A DNA stretch of 7,326 nucleotides, taken from contig CAMDGP010000108.1 of the NCBI GenBank assembly GCA_945897765.1, positions 1-7,326 on the forward strand, in the 5' to 3' direction. How positions within the stretch are numbered: the stretch's first letter is position 1; every line of letters starts with the position of its first letter. The notes beneath the pieces are model-generated. The model searched no databases and was not told where the DNA came from. It saw only the letters and a list, made by a program, of their open reading frames with translations. The position numbers and the translations under genes are program-made. Below are positions 1 through 6,145 of this stretch, one piece after another. This DNA comes from Chitinophaga pinensis (lineage in GTDB: Bacteria; Bacteroidota; Bacteroidia; Flavobacteriales_D; Crocinitomicaceae).

Positions 1-44
1 ACTACGATTTATAGTTTACTTTTTTCTTGGAACAGAAAATAAAA

Positions 45-67
45 ATGCTTGATTAAAAATCAAGCAT
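45..67 (-). terminator. Perfect hairpin, possible minus-strand terminator
   Basis: ATGCTTGATT (45-54) and AATCAAGCAT (58-67) form a perfect 10-bp inverted repeat around a 3-nt loop. Read on the minus strand the hairpin is followed by TTTTTATTTT, as in an intrinsic terminator. On the plus strand no T tract follows. There is no minus-strand gene between here and the helicase, so what it would terminate is unclear: an antisense or divergent transcript, or nothing. The right arm is also part of the local repeat unit, so the hairpin may be a by-product of the array. Confidence 0.3.
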
Positions 68-400
68 CAAAAATTACAAATCCTCACTTCGAGTTAAGAT
101 TCGCCATTTTAATTCTGCGAGTATAATACCTAATCAAAAATCAAGCATAATACATCAAAATCCTTTTTTTGAATTAAGAAACTAATTGTCATCCACCTTC
201 CGTCCTCCTTCGAAGGAGGAAACCTAATCTCACTTCGATTTAAGATTTACCAATATTATCTTCGAGTTAAAAACCCAATTAAAAATCAAGCATCAAGCAT
301 CAAAAATCCTTCTTCGAATTAAAATTCACCAAAATTATCTTCGAACAAAAATCCCCAATTAAAAATTAAGAATTAATTCGCAGCGACGAATCCAAAATCC
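49..400. repeat. Degenerate intergenic array, period about 79 nt
   Basis: This gene-free leader holds several imperfect copies of one AT-rich unit. Units begin with CTTCGA(G/T/A)TTAA followed by ATT(C/T)(A/G)CCA, and later contain AATTAAAAATCAAGCATCA and an AAAATCCTT end. Starts are visible at 87, at about 166 (truncated), at 233 and at 312. The spacings 87 to 166 and 233 to 312 are both 79 nt. A partial copy of the unit's second half lies at about 49-86. The 166 unit is broken by the GC-rich palindromic element at 188-240. No ORF, tRNA or rRNA signal is visible. The copies are diverged and lack a constant repeat with unique spacers, so this is not a CRISPR array. Function unknown. Confidence 0.7.
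188..240. repeat. Dispersed palindromic intergenic repeat, copy 1
   Basis: This is a GC-rich element of about 53 nt centred on the 16-bp perfect palindrome CCTCCTTCGAAGGAGG (204-219). It is followed by AAAC and then AATCTCACTTCG. A second copy lies in the same orientation at 2541-2592, with the same order GTCA, pyrimidine-rich stretch, GGAGG hairpin, AAAC, AATCTCACTTCG. The two copies bracket the helicase gene. The hairpin core differs between copies (TTCGAA against CTCAAG) but pairing is kept, which points to a conserved RNA or DNA fold rather than a conserved protein-coding sequence. No transposase is nearby. Confidence 0.65.
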
Positions 401-472
401 ATTTAACTTCCTCAATTAAAGTTAATTAATCATTAATAAATGAGAGTATAGAATTTTTCTTTAAAATATGCG

Positions 473-480
473 TACCTTTG
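473..480 (+). promoter_or_regulatory. Promoter -7 element of the helicase gene
   Basis: TACCTTTG matches the Bacteroidota primary-sigma -7 consensus TAnnTTTG exactly. It is followed by CACCC and a short A-rich leader, and it ends 22 nt before the helicase ATG. Transcription would start at about 485-487, giving a 5' leader of roughly 16-18 nt without a Shine-Dalgarno sequence. A -33 TTG box at the usual distance is not evident; only a T-rich tract (454-458) lies upstream. Confidence 0.7.
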
Positions 481-502
481 CACCCAATTTTAAAAATACA
501 AA

Positions 503-2449
503 ATGACATTTGAAGAGCTCGGATTGAAGAGTGAGGTGCTGAAGTCGTTAACAGAATTGGGTTTTACAGCACCAACTCCAATCCAAGAAAAAGCAATTCC
601 TTACCTATTACAGGAAGATTGCGACTTTGTCGGCTTAGCGCAGACAGGTACAGGGAAAACGGCAGCATTTGGCTTGCCACTAATCAATAACATCGATACA
701 AAAGCTAGACTCCCACAGGGTTTAATTATCTGCCCGACAAGAGAGTTGTGTTTGCAAATCACCAAAGATTTAGAGGTTTTCTCCAAATATGTTGACTGCA
801 GCATCGTTCCAGTTTATGGCGGAACTGACATTCGTAAACAAATTACAGATGTTAAAAAAGGAGTATCTATTATCGTTGCGACACCAGGACGTTTGATGGA
901 TTTAATCAATCGTAAAGTGGTTCAACTTTCACAAGTACGTTACGTTATTTTAGACGAGGCGGACGAAATGTTGAACATGGGTTTCAAAGAAGACATTGAC
1001 GGAATCTTAGAAACTACCCCAATTGAAAAGAACGTTTGGTTGTTCTCGGCTACAATGCCATCGGAAGTTGCTCGCATTGCGAAAACGTATATGCATGATC
1101 CTTTAGAGGTTTCTATCGGTCACAAAAATCAAAGCAACGAAAATATTGATCACATTTACTACCAAGTAAAAGAGAAAGATCGTTATGAAGCTGTAAAACG
1201 CTTAATCGATTTTAATCCAAATATTTACGGTTTAATTTTCTGTCGTACGCGTAACGAAACAGCTACTGTTGCTGAAAAATTAAGTCGCGATGGTTATAAT
1301 GCAGAACCTTTACATGGTGATTTGACGCAAGCAATGCGCGACCGTGTAATGGATCGTTTTAGAAGTAAAGAATTACAAATCCTTGTAGCAACAGACGTTG
1401 CAGCGAGAGGTTTGGATATCGAAAATATTACACACGTAATCAATTACAATCTTCCTGACGATATCGAAAACTACACACATAGAAGCGGTAGAACGGCACG
1501 TGCAGGTAGAAAAGGAGAATCTTTAGTGTTGATTAATACGCGTGAGATGATGAAAATCAAAGCGATTGAACGTCAGATGCGCACAACATTCACAGTTGGA
1601 GCTATTCCAGAAGCTGAAGAAATTTGTGAAATTCAATTGATGAAATTGATCAACAAAACAATCGCTACTGAAGTTCGTGAGAAAGACATCGAGAAATTTA
1701 TGCCGCAAATTTTGGCTGCTTTCGAAGAACTTTCTAAAGAAGAAGTTATCAAACGTTTCGTTTCTACAGAATTCAATCGTTTCATTGAGTACTATCAACG
1801 TGCAGGTGATTTGAATGTTTCTGGAGGAAGAGGAAGTGATGACCGTTCTGAGCGTCCTTTGAGAAGAGATCGTGGACAAGAAGAAGGAAAAACTCGTTTC
1901 TTCGTGAACTTAGGTAAAAGAGACGGATTGAATCCAGGTGCTTTGTTACGTATCGTTTGTGATGCAACCGGTTTGAATTCAGGTGCAGTTGGTCGTATTG
2001 ACTTAATGCCTTCGTTCTCATTCTTTGAAGCTGATCAAGATCACGCAGAGAAAATCATTCAAAACGTAAACGGAACTGACTTTGAAGGTCACCAAGTTAA
2101 AATCGAAATCACTCAGAAAAAAGACACTGGTTTTAGTGGCGGTGGCGGAAGAAGCGACAGAGGTGGTGATGCATCAAGAGGTCGTGGACGTTTCGGAGGA
2201 GACTCTAAACCAAAAACCTACGGTGGCGGAAGCGGCGGTGGTTATTCTGGTGGAGGTGGCAGAAGTGGCGGATTTTCACCAAGAAAAAGTGGTGGAGATT
2301 TCAAAAGCGGTGGCGAATTTAAAGGTGGAGGTGACTTCAAACGTGGAGGATCTGACAAACCAAGCGTTGACAGAACTAGAAAAAGTACTGGTGGAGACGA
2401 TCGTAAATCAGACGGTGGTGGAAGCTATGGTGGGAGAAAGAAATATTGA
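503..2449 (+). CDS. deaD: DEAD-box ATP-dependent RNA helicase, DeaD/CsdA type, with RGG tail
   Basis: Cytoplasmic ATP-dependent RNA helicase of 648 aa. All core motifs are present in order: Q motif PTPIQ (24-28), motif I AQTGTGKT (46-53), Ia PTREL (78-82), GG (106-107), TPGR (127-130), DEAD (151-154), SAT (182-184), IFCRT (245-249), ATDVAARGLD (296-305) and HRSGRTARAG (326-335). Residues about 464-537 resemble the DbpA/CsdA RNA-binding domain. Residues about 543-648 are a Gly/Arg/Ser-rich, basic, probably disordered tail with GGDFK/GGEFK repeats. Architecture and length fit DeaD/CsdA, whose known roles are 50S subunit assembly and mRNA remodelling in the cold; the symbol rests on architecture, and an orthologous role is inferred. 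The start is the first ATG after the promoter and gives a complete N-terminus. typA follows 206 nt downstream on the same strand. An overlapping +1-frame ORF in the tail is a by-product of the GGN repeats. Confidence 0.95.
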   Translation: MTFEELGLKSEVLKSLTELGFTAPTPIQEKAIPYLLQEDCDFVGLAQTGTGKTAAFGLPLINNIDTKARLPQGLIICPTRELCLQITKDLEVFSKYVDCSIVPVYGGTDIRKQITDVKKGVSIIVATPGRLMDLINRKVVQLSQVRYVILDEADEMLNMGFKEDIDGILETTPIEKNVWLFSATMPSEVARIAKTYMHDPLEVSIGHKNQSNENIDHIYYQVKEKDRYEAVKRLIDFNPNIYGLIFCRTRNETATVAEKLSRDGYNAEPLHGDLTQAMRDRVMDRFRSKELQILVATDVAARGLDIENITHVINYNLPDDIENYTHRSGRTARAGRKGESLVLINTREMMKIKAIERQMRTTFTVGAIPEAEEICEIQLMKLINKTIATEVREKDIEKFMPQILAAFEELSKEEVIKRFVSTEFNRFIEYYQRAGDLNVSGGRGSDDRSERPLRRDRGQEEGKTRFFVNLGKRDGLNPGALLRIVCDATGLNSGAVGRIDLMPSFSFFEADQDHAEKIIQNVNGTDFEGHQVKIEITQKKDTGFSGGGGRSDRGGDASRGRGRFGGDSKPKTYGGGSGGGYSGGGGRSGGFSPRKSGGDFKSGGEFKGGGDFKRGGSDKPSVDRTRKSTGGDDRKSDGGGSYGGRKKY

Positions 2450-2491
2450 GAATTTAGAATGTAGAATTGAAAATTAAAAGTGAATCGGTTT

Positions 2492-2550
2492 CCCTTCCGT
2501 CAGCTGACGGAGACAAAGGGAGGTGACGGAATGATTTAATGTCACCCTCC
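2492..2550 (+). other. Stacked hairpins downstream of the helicase gene
   Basis: Two inverted repeats follow one another. The first has the 14-bp palindrome CCGTCAGCTGACGG (2497-2510) at its core and an outer CCCTT (2492-2496) that pairs with AAGGG (2516-2520). The second pairs GGAGGTGAC (2519-2527) with GTCACCCTCC (2541-2550), with one bulged C. They share 2519-2520, so in RNA the outer parts are partly mutually exclusive. Neither is followed by a T tract, so a standard intrinsic terminator is not supported. They may act as 3'-end processing or mRNA-stabilising structures for the helicase transcript, or be part of the dispersed repeat family that continues to 2592. Confidence 0.55.
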
Positions 2551-2592
2551 TTAATCCTCCCTCAAGGGAGGAAACGAAATCTCACTTCGGTT
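2541..2592. repeat. Dispersed palindromic intergenic repeat, copy 2
   Basis: Second copy of the element at 188-240, in direct orientation. The hairpin is CCTCCCT (2556-2562) with AGGGAGG (2565-2571), physically a 6-bp stem with a TCAA loop. It is followed by AAAC and then AATCTCACTTCGGTT, nearly identical to the end of copy 1. It lies in the gap between the helicase gene and typA. The 3' remainder of the gap (2593-2655) is AT-rich and shows no TAnnTTTG element, so whether typA has its own promoter here is unclear. Confidence 0.65.
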
Positions 2593-2655
2593 CTCATTCT
2601 CTCATAAAATCATTCCCTCATAATATCAAGTAAAAAAAATAGAATAAAGTAAACA

Positions 2656-4455
2656 ATGGAAATAAGAAACATCGCAATTATCGCCCACGTTGACCACGGT
2701 AAGACTACGTTGGTAGATAAAATGATAGACGCTGGAAACGTTGAAAATGAAAGAGAACGTTTGACTGGTGATTTAATAATGGATAACAACGATTTAGAGC
2801 GTGAGAGAGGAATCACAATCGTTTCTAAAAACGTTTCAGTATTATATAAGGGTACAAAAATCAATATCATTGACACTCCAGGTCACGCTGACTTTGGTGG
2901 TGAGGTTGAACGTGTGTTGAACATGGCAGATGGTGTTTGTTTGTTGGTGGATGCTTTCGAAGGTCCAATGCCACAAACACGTTTCGTACTTGGAAAAGCG
3001 TTGGCTTTAGGTTTGAAACCACTTTTGGTAATTAACAAAGTGGACAAGGAAAACTGTACACCTGAAGAAGTTCATGAAAAAGTATTCGATTTGATGTTCG
3101 AATTGGACGCAAACGAAGAACAATTGGAATTCCCAACAATTTATGGTTCTGCTAAAAATGGTTGGATGGCTGAAGATTGGAAAACTCCAAAAACAGACAT
3201 TACAGCATTGTTAGACAAAATTTTGGAATATTTCCCACCAATTACTATTCCTGAAGGAAATACACAATTATTGATTACATCTTTGGATTATTCATCTTAT
3301 GTTGGACGTATCGCAATCGGTCGTTTGACACGTGGAGTAATCAAGGAAAATCAGCAGGTTATGGTTTCTAAATCTGACGGTACACTTCAAAAACATAAAA
3401 TCAAAGAAGTTTTTGTTTTCGAAGGAATTGAAAGAAGAAAAGTTGATACAGTTCAACCGGGAGATATTTGTGCAATCACAGGAATTGAAGGTTTTGAAAT
3501 TGGTGACTCGATTTGTGATTTTGAAAATCCTGAACCGATGGCAACAATCAAAATGGACGAGCCTACAATGAGTATGTTGTTTTCTATCAACGATTCACCA
3601 TTCTTCGGTAAAGAAGGAAAATTTGTTACTTCTCGTCACATTTCTGACCGTTTGAACAAAGAGTTAGAGAAAAACTTAGCGTTACGTGTTCAAGATACGG
3701 ACAAAGCTGACAAATGGATGGTTTTCGGACGTGGTGTATTGCATTTATCGGTTTTGATTGAAACAATGCGTCGTGAAGGTTACGAAATGCAAGTTGGTCA
3801 ACCGCAAGTTATCATTAAAGAAGTTGACGGTGTAAAATGTGAGCCAATTGAAGAATTGACAATCGATTTACCAGAAGAGCACAGTGGAACAGCGGTTGAA
3901 GCAGTTACGAAAAGAAAAGGTGAAATGAAAAATATGGTTCCGAAAGGCGAGCGTATGATCATCACTTTTGAAATTCCTTCTCGTGGAATCATCGGTTTAC
4001 GTAACTATTTATTGACACAAACTGCAGGTGAAGCGATAATGAATCACCGTTTCTTGGAATACCAACCATACAAAGGAGAAATTCCTGGAAGACAAAATGG
4101 TTCGTTGATTTCAATGGAGCAAGGAGTTTCGATTCCGTTCTCATTGAACAACCTACAAGAGCGAGGAAAATTCTTCATCTCACCAAGTGAAAACATATAC
4201 GAAGGTCAGGTAATTGGAGAAAATTCTCGTGCAGGTGACATGATTGTAAACGTTACAAAAACGAAGAAAATGTCGAATATGCGTTCGTCTGGAGCAGATG
4301 AAAAAGTACGTTTGGCACCACCAAAAATCTTTAGTTTGGAAGAATGTTTAGAATACATCCAAGGTGATGAGTATGTAGAAGTTACACCTCAAAACTTACG
4401 TATTCGTAAAATATTATTAAAAGAATCAGATAGAAAAAGAGGCGGAAAAGCTTAA
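2656..4455 (+). CDS. typA: Ribosome-associated translational GTPase TypA/BipA
   Basis: Translation-factor GTPase of 599 aa, the usual family length, that binds the ribosome at the EF-G site. In other bacteria it supports 50S assembly and growth at low temperature or under stress. The GTPase motifs are complete: G1 AHVDHGKT (10-17), G2 RGITI (51-55), G3 DTPGH (73-77), G4 NKVD (127-130) and G5 SAK (165-167). An EF-Tu-like domain 2 follows (about 200-290), then EF-G-like domains including a stretch at about 395-475 with [14 protein letters not shown]. The BipA-specific C-terminal domain (about 480-599) contains [18 protein letters not shown] and the KKMSNMRSS stretch. The start ATG follows an A-rich leader (GAATAAAGTAAACA) without Shine-Dalgarno, normal for the phylum. 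No clear own promoter is visible, so it could be read from the helicase promoter, although the 206-nt structured gap could separate the two. An intrinsic terminator follows 23 nt after the stop. Confidence 0.97.
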   Translation: MEIRNIAIIAHVDHGKTTLVDKMIDAGNVENERERLTGDLIMDNNDLERERGITIVSKNVSVLYKGTKINIIDTPGHADFGGEVERVLNMADGVCLLVDAFEGPMPQTRFVLGKALALGLKPLLVINKVDKENCTPEEVHEKVFDLMFELDANEEQLEFPTIYGSAKNGWMAEDWKTPKTDITALLDKILEYFPPITIPEGNTQLLITSLDYSSYVGRIAIGRLTRGVIKENQQVMVSKSDGTLQKHKIKEVFVFEGIERRKVDTVQPGDICAITGIEGFEIGDSICDFENPEPMATIKMDEPTMSMLFSINDSPFFGKEGKFVTSRHISDRLNKELEKNLALRVQDTDKADKWMVFGRGVLHLSVLIETMRREGYEMQVGQPQVIIKEVDGVKCEPIEELTIDLPEEHSGTAVEAVTKRKGEMKNMVPKGERMIITFEIPSRGIIGLRNYLLTQTAGEAIMNHRFLEYQPYKGEIPGRQNGSLISMEQGVSIPFSLNNLQERGKFFISPSENIYEGQVIGENSRAGDMIVNVTKTKKMSNMRSSGADEKVRLAPPKIFSLEECLEYIQGDEYVEVTPQNLRIRKILLKESDRKRGGKA

Positions 4456-4478
4456 TTTTCAAACTATTTAAATTACTG

Positions 4479-4509
4479 AAAACACTCGTCAAATGGCGGG
4501 TGTTTTTTT
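4479..4509 (+). terminator. Intrinsic terminator of typA
   Basis: AAAACACTCG (4479-4488) pairs with CGGGTGTTTT (4497-4506), with one G-T wobble. The stem can extend by TC/GG to an AAAT tetraloop (4491-4494). Seven T residues (4503-4509) finish a standard Rho-independent terminator just after the typA stop. It lies between convergent genes; on the minus strand only four T residues follow the core stem, so it would be a weaker terminator for the TIGR02757 gene. Confidence 0.85.
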
Positions 4510-4521
4510 GTTTTAAACAAA

Positions 4522-5274
4522 TTAAAATTGTTCAAAAGCACCTAAACCAAACAAAGCGAAATCATACTTCGCAGGATCTGTTGAGTCAAATTCTCTAAGT
4601 TTTGAAATTAATTCTTCATTCGTTGTCCAATCATTTTGAGTTCTGGAGAGTAAACCTAATTTTCGAGCAATTTTTCCAGTGTGAACATCTAAAGGAATAT
4701 ATAATTCTGAAGGAGAAATAGATTTCCAAATTCCAAAATCTACACCTTTTTTCGAATCGCGAACCATCCATCTTAAAAACATAACGAGGCGTTTGCAAGC
4801 TGAATTTGCCAATGGATTTGAGATGTGTTTTTCAGAGCGTGATTGATGTTCCGTAGCTAAAAATACGGTTCTAAAATTGTGAATTCTACCTTTTAATCCT
4901 TCAAGTTCTTTATTAGCAGAAAAAGATTTTTCTAAACCTCCATTTTCGTAAATAGAACGCAAACTTTTGAAAAAGAAATCTAAATCTTCAGCATTGAAAG
5001 TTCTGTGAACAAATTTTAATTCTTTAGTATTAGAGTAGTTTTTAATGAATTCAAATGGTTCATTTTCCATAATTTCAACTAACTTTTTACCGTTAGTAAT
5101 GATACTTTTGCGATTTCCCCATGCGATAGTTGCCAATAAAAACCCCATAATTTCAATATCTTCTTTTCGTGTAAAAAGATGTGGAATTTGAATTGGATCC
5201 GAGGAAATAAAAGCTGAATTTTCGTATTGTTCAACCTTAAAATCTAGAAATTCTTTGAGCTCATTTTGGTTCAT
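4522..5274 (-). CDS. TIGR02757 (DUF2400) family protein of unknown function
   Basis: A 250-aa soluble protein with no signal peptide or membrane segment. Conserved family stretches are recognisable: SDPIQIPH (25-32), DIEIMGFL then IAWGNRKSII (39-59), SACKRLVMFLRWMVR (158-172), IPLDVHTG followed by ARKLGLLSR (193-211) and YDFALFGLG (237-245). These identify the TIGR02757/DUF2400 family, which is common in Bacteroidota. It has been related to helix-hairpin-helix DNA glycosylase folds, but no activity is assigned as far as I know. Length is normal and the frame is intact. The gene is convergent with typA (66 nt between stops) and follows the T9SS stump by 20 nt on the same strand. Its own -7 element directly precedes the ATG, so expression from the stump is not required. 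The start is supported by the promoter position and by the family motif beginning near residue 25. Confidence 0.9.
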   Translation of the reverse strand: MNQNELKEFLDFKVEQYENSAFISSDPIQIPHLFTRKEDIEIMGFLLATIAWGNRKSIITNGKKLVEIMENEPFEFIKNYSNTKELKFVHRTFNAEDLDFFFKSLRSIYENGGLEKSFSANKELEGLKGRIHNFRTVFLATEHQSRSEKHISNPLANSACKRLVMFLRWMVRDSKKGVDFGIWKSISPSELYIPLDVHTGKIARKLGLLSRTQNDWTTNEELISKLREFDSTDPAKYDFALFGLGAFEQF

Positions 5275-5278
5275 AGTT

Positions 5279-5286
5279 CAAAGATA
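5279..5286 (-). promoter_or_regulatory. Promoter -7 element very close to the TIGR02757 start
   Basis: On the minus strand this reads TATCTTTG, an exact match to TAnnTTTG. Only AACT separates it from the ATG at 5274. Bacteroidota transcription normally starts about 4-7 nt beyond the element, so the start would fall at or next to the A of the ATG, giving a leaderless or nearly leaderless mRNA. No clean -33 TTG box is seen; the nearest candidate is a TTTC at about 15 nt. The -33 region overlaps the last codons of the T9SS stump. Confidence 0.6.
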
Positions 5287-5294
5287 ATCGCTTC

Positions 5295-5816
5295 TTATTT
5301 TGAAATGATAATTCTTTTAATAATTGAATTCTTTTTGAATTTGAAATTGACAAAATAAACCCCTGGGTCCATTTCTCTAACATCAATTTCATTATCACTT
5401 TTTTCAATCAATATTCCTTCGCCACCAGTTATTGGATAGATTATAATTGAAATAAGTTCTTCTAGGTTTTCATCATATTTAAATTGAAGTTTGTTGTTTA
5501 CTGGGTTGGGGAATACAATCAAATTAATTTTATAACCCGAACAAAACTCAAAAAACTGGTTGTCTGAATAAGAAAATTGACCATTAAAATCGGTTTGCTT
5601 AAGTCGATAATAGCCTGATTTTTCCTTTAGCAGATTTTCAATTTCAAACATGTAATGGATTAAACTTGTTGAATTTCCGGCACCATTTATCGTTGCAATC
5701 TCTTGCCAATTTTCTAAGTCGTTACTTTTTTCAATCGTGAAATAGTCATTATCAGATTCTGAGGCCGTACTCCATTTTACTAAGCCATTTTGTTGTTTAC
5801 ATTCAACAAAGTTCAG
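5295..5816 (-). pseudogene. Orphan C-terminal fragment of a T9SS cargo protein
   Basis: The minus-strand frame is open for 173 codons from 5816 to its stop at 5295, and is closed upstream by TGA at 5817-5819. The first ~90 residues match the module that often precedes sorting domains in Bacteroidota secreted proteins: VKWSTASESDNDYFTIEKS (13-31), ENWQEIATINGAGNS (35-49) and GYYRLKQTDFNG. The last ~75 are a type A T9SS C-terminal sorting domain, with VFPNPVNNKL, PGVYFVNF and KRIIISK. The module has no start codon, signal peptide or passenger domain. The first internal ATG (5651) would begin in the middle of the module. A 16-codon ORF from ATG 5851-5853 ends in FALTELC in another frame, and a single-base shift would join it to LNFVEC. 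It still gives no signal peptide. The best reading is the 3' remnant of a deleted or frameshifted secreted-protein gene; a short real protein or an assembly error are alternatives. Confidence 0.75.
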
Positions 5817-5819
5817 TCA

Positions 5820-6118
5820 AAGCAAAAGAATTTACTTTTTGAATTTTTAGCATTAGTTGTAAAATTCACAGAAAAGAGTTAAATACTATTGTAATATATT
5901 TAAAATCAATAATTTAAATAATTGTATTGATTGAAGAATGGTGCTTTTAGAATTTGTTTTTATTTGTTGTTTGTTAGTTTGAATAAAATTGATTTCTAAT
6001 ATTTTACTCTGATTTACAGCTCCAATTGTTTTCGTTAATAAATAATAATACTTTTTTTTTAGAAATCTTATGAATTTTGCTTTGTTAAATTTTAACATTT
6101 TTAGCAACTTAAATTCTT
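5820..6118. other. AT-rich divergent intergenic region
   Basis: This non-coding stretch lies between the T9SS stump (minus) and the secreted-protein gene (plus). It is very AT-rich with homopolymer runs. One perfect 8-bp inverted repeat, AATCAATA (5904-5911) and TATTGATT (5925-5932), encloses a further AT palindrome, ATTTAAAT. No TAnnTTTG element is convincing for either direction. A minus-strand ORF at 5886-6182 is Lys/Ile/Leu/Asn-rich low complexity, overlaps the signal peptide of the plus-strand gene, and is not supported as a gene. Confidence 0.5.
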
Positions 6119-6132
6119 TGTAAACGTTTACT
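6119..6132. promoter_or_regulatory. CG-centred palindrome, candidate LacI-family operator
   Basis: TGTAAACGTTTACT contains the perfect 12-bp palindrome GTAAACGTTTAC (6120-6131). It ends 13 nt before the ATG of the secreted-protein gene. The 14-mer fits the shape of LacI/GalR-family operators and matches the degenerate cre consensus TGWAARCGYTWNCW. Bacteroidota are not expected to have CcpA itself, so a different LacI-type regulator would be needed. It overlaps an imperfect -7-like TACTTTCG (6129-6136), where binding would block transcription. A chance AT-rich palindrome is possible. Confidence 0.35.
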
Positions 6133-6145
6133 TTCGCAATAGAGT

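Noticed and set aside
49..400. CRISPR array
   Set aside because: The units are diverged along their whole length, with no constant repeat alternating with unique spacers, and no cas genes are present.
1523..2021. Minus-strand ORFs antisense to the helicase
   Set aside because: They lie wholly within the helicase coding sequence, have Ser/Phe/His-rich shadow composition and no recognisable domain.
2082..2477. 131-codon plus-strand ORF rich in Val, Ala and Glu
   Set aside because: It overlaps the RGG-coding end of the helicase in another frame; GGN repeats read out of frame give Val/Glu/Ala-rich strings. The helicase frame is clearly the coding one.
2492..2571. Intrinsic terminator of the helicase gene
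   Set aside because: The stems are strong but none is followed by a T tract on the plus strand; described as structured repeats instead.
2620..2655. Dedicated typA promoter directly upstream of its ATG
   Set aside because: No TAnnTTTG match or TTG-spaced pair can be found; the A-rich sequence only resembles a normal Bacteroidota leader.
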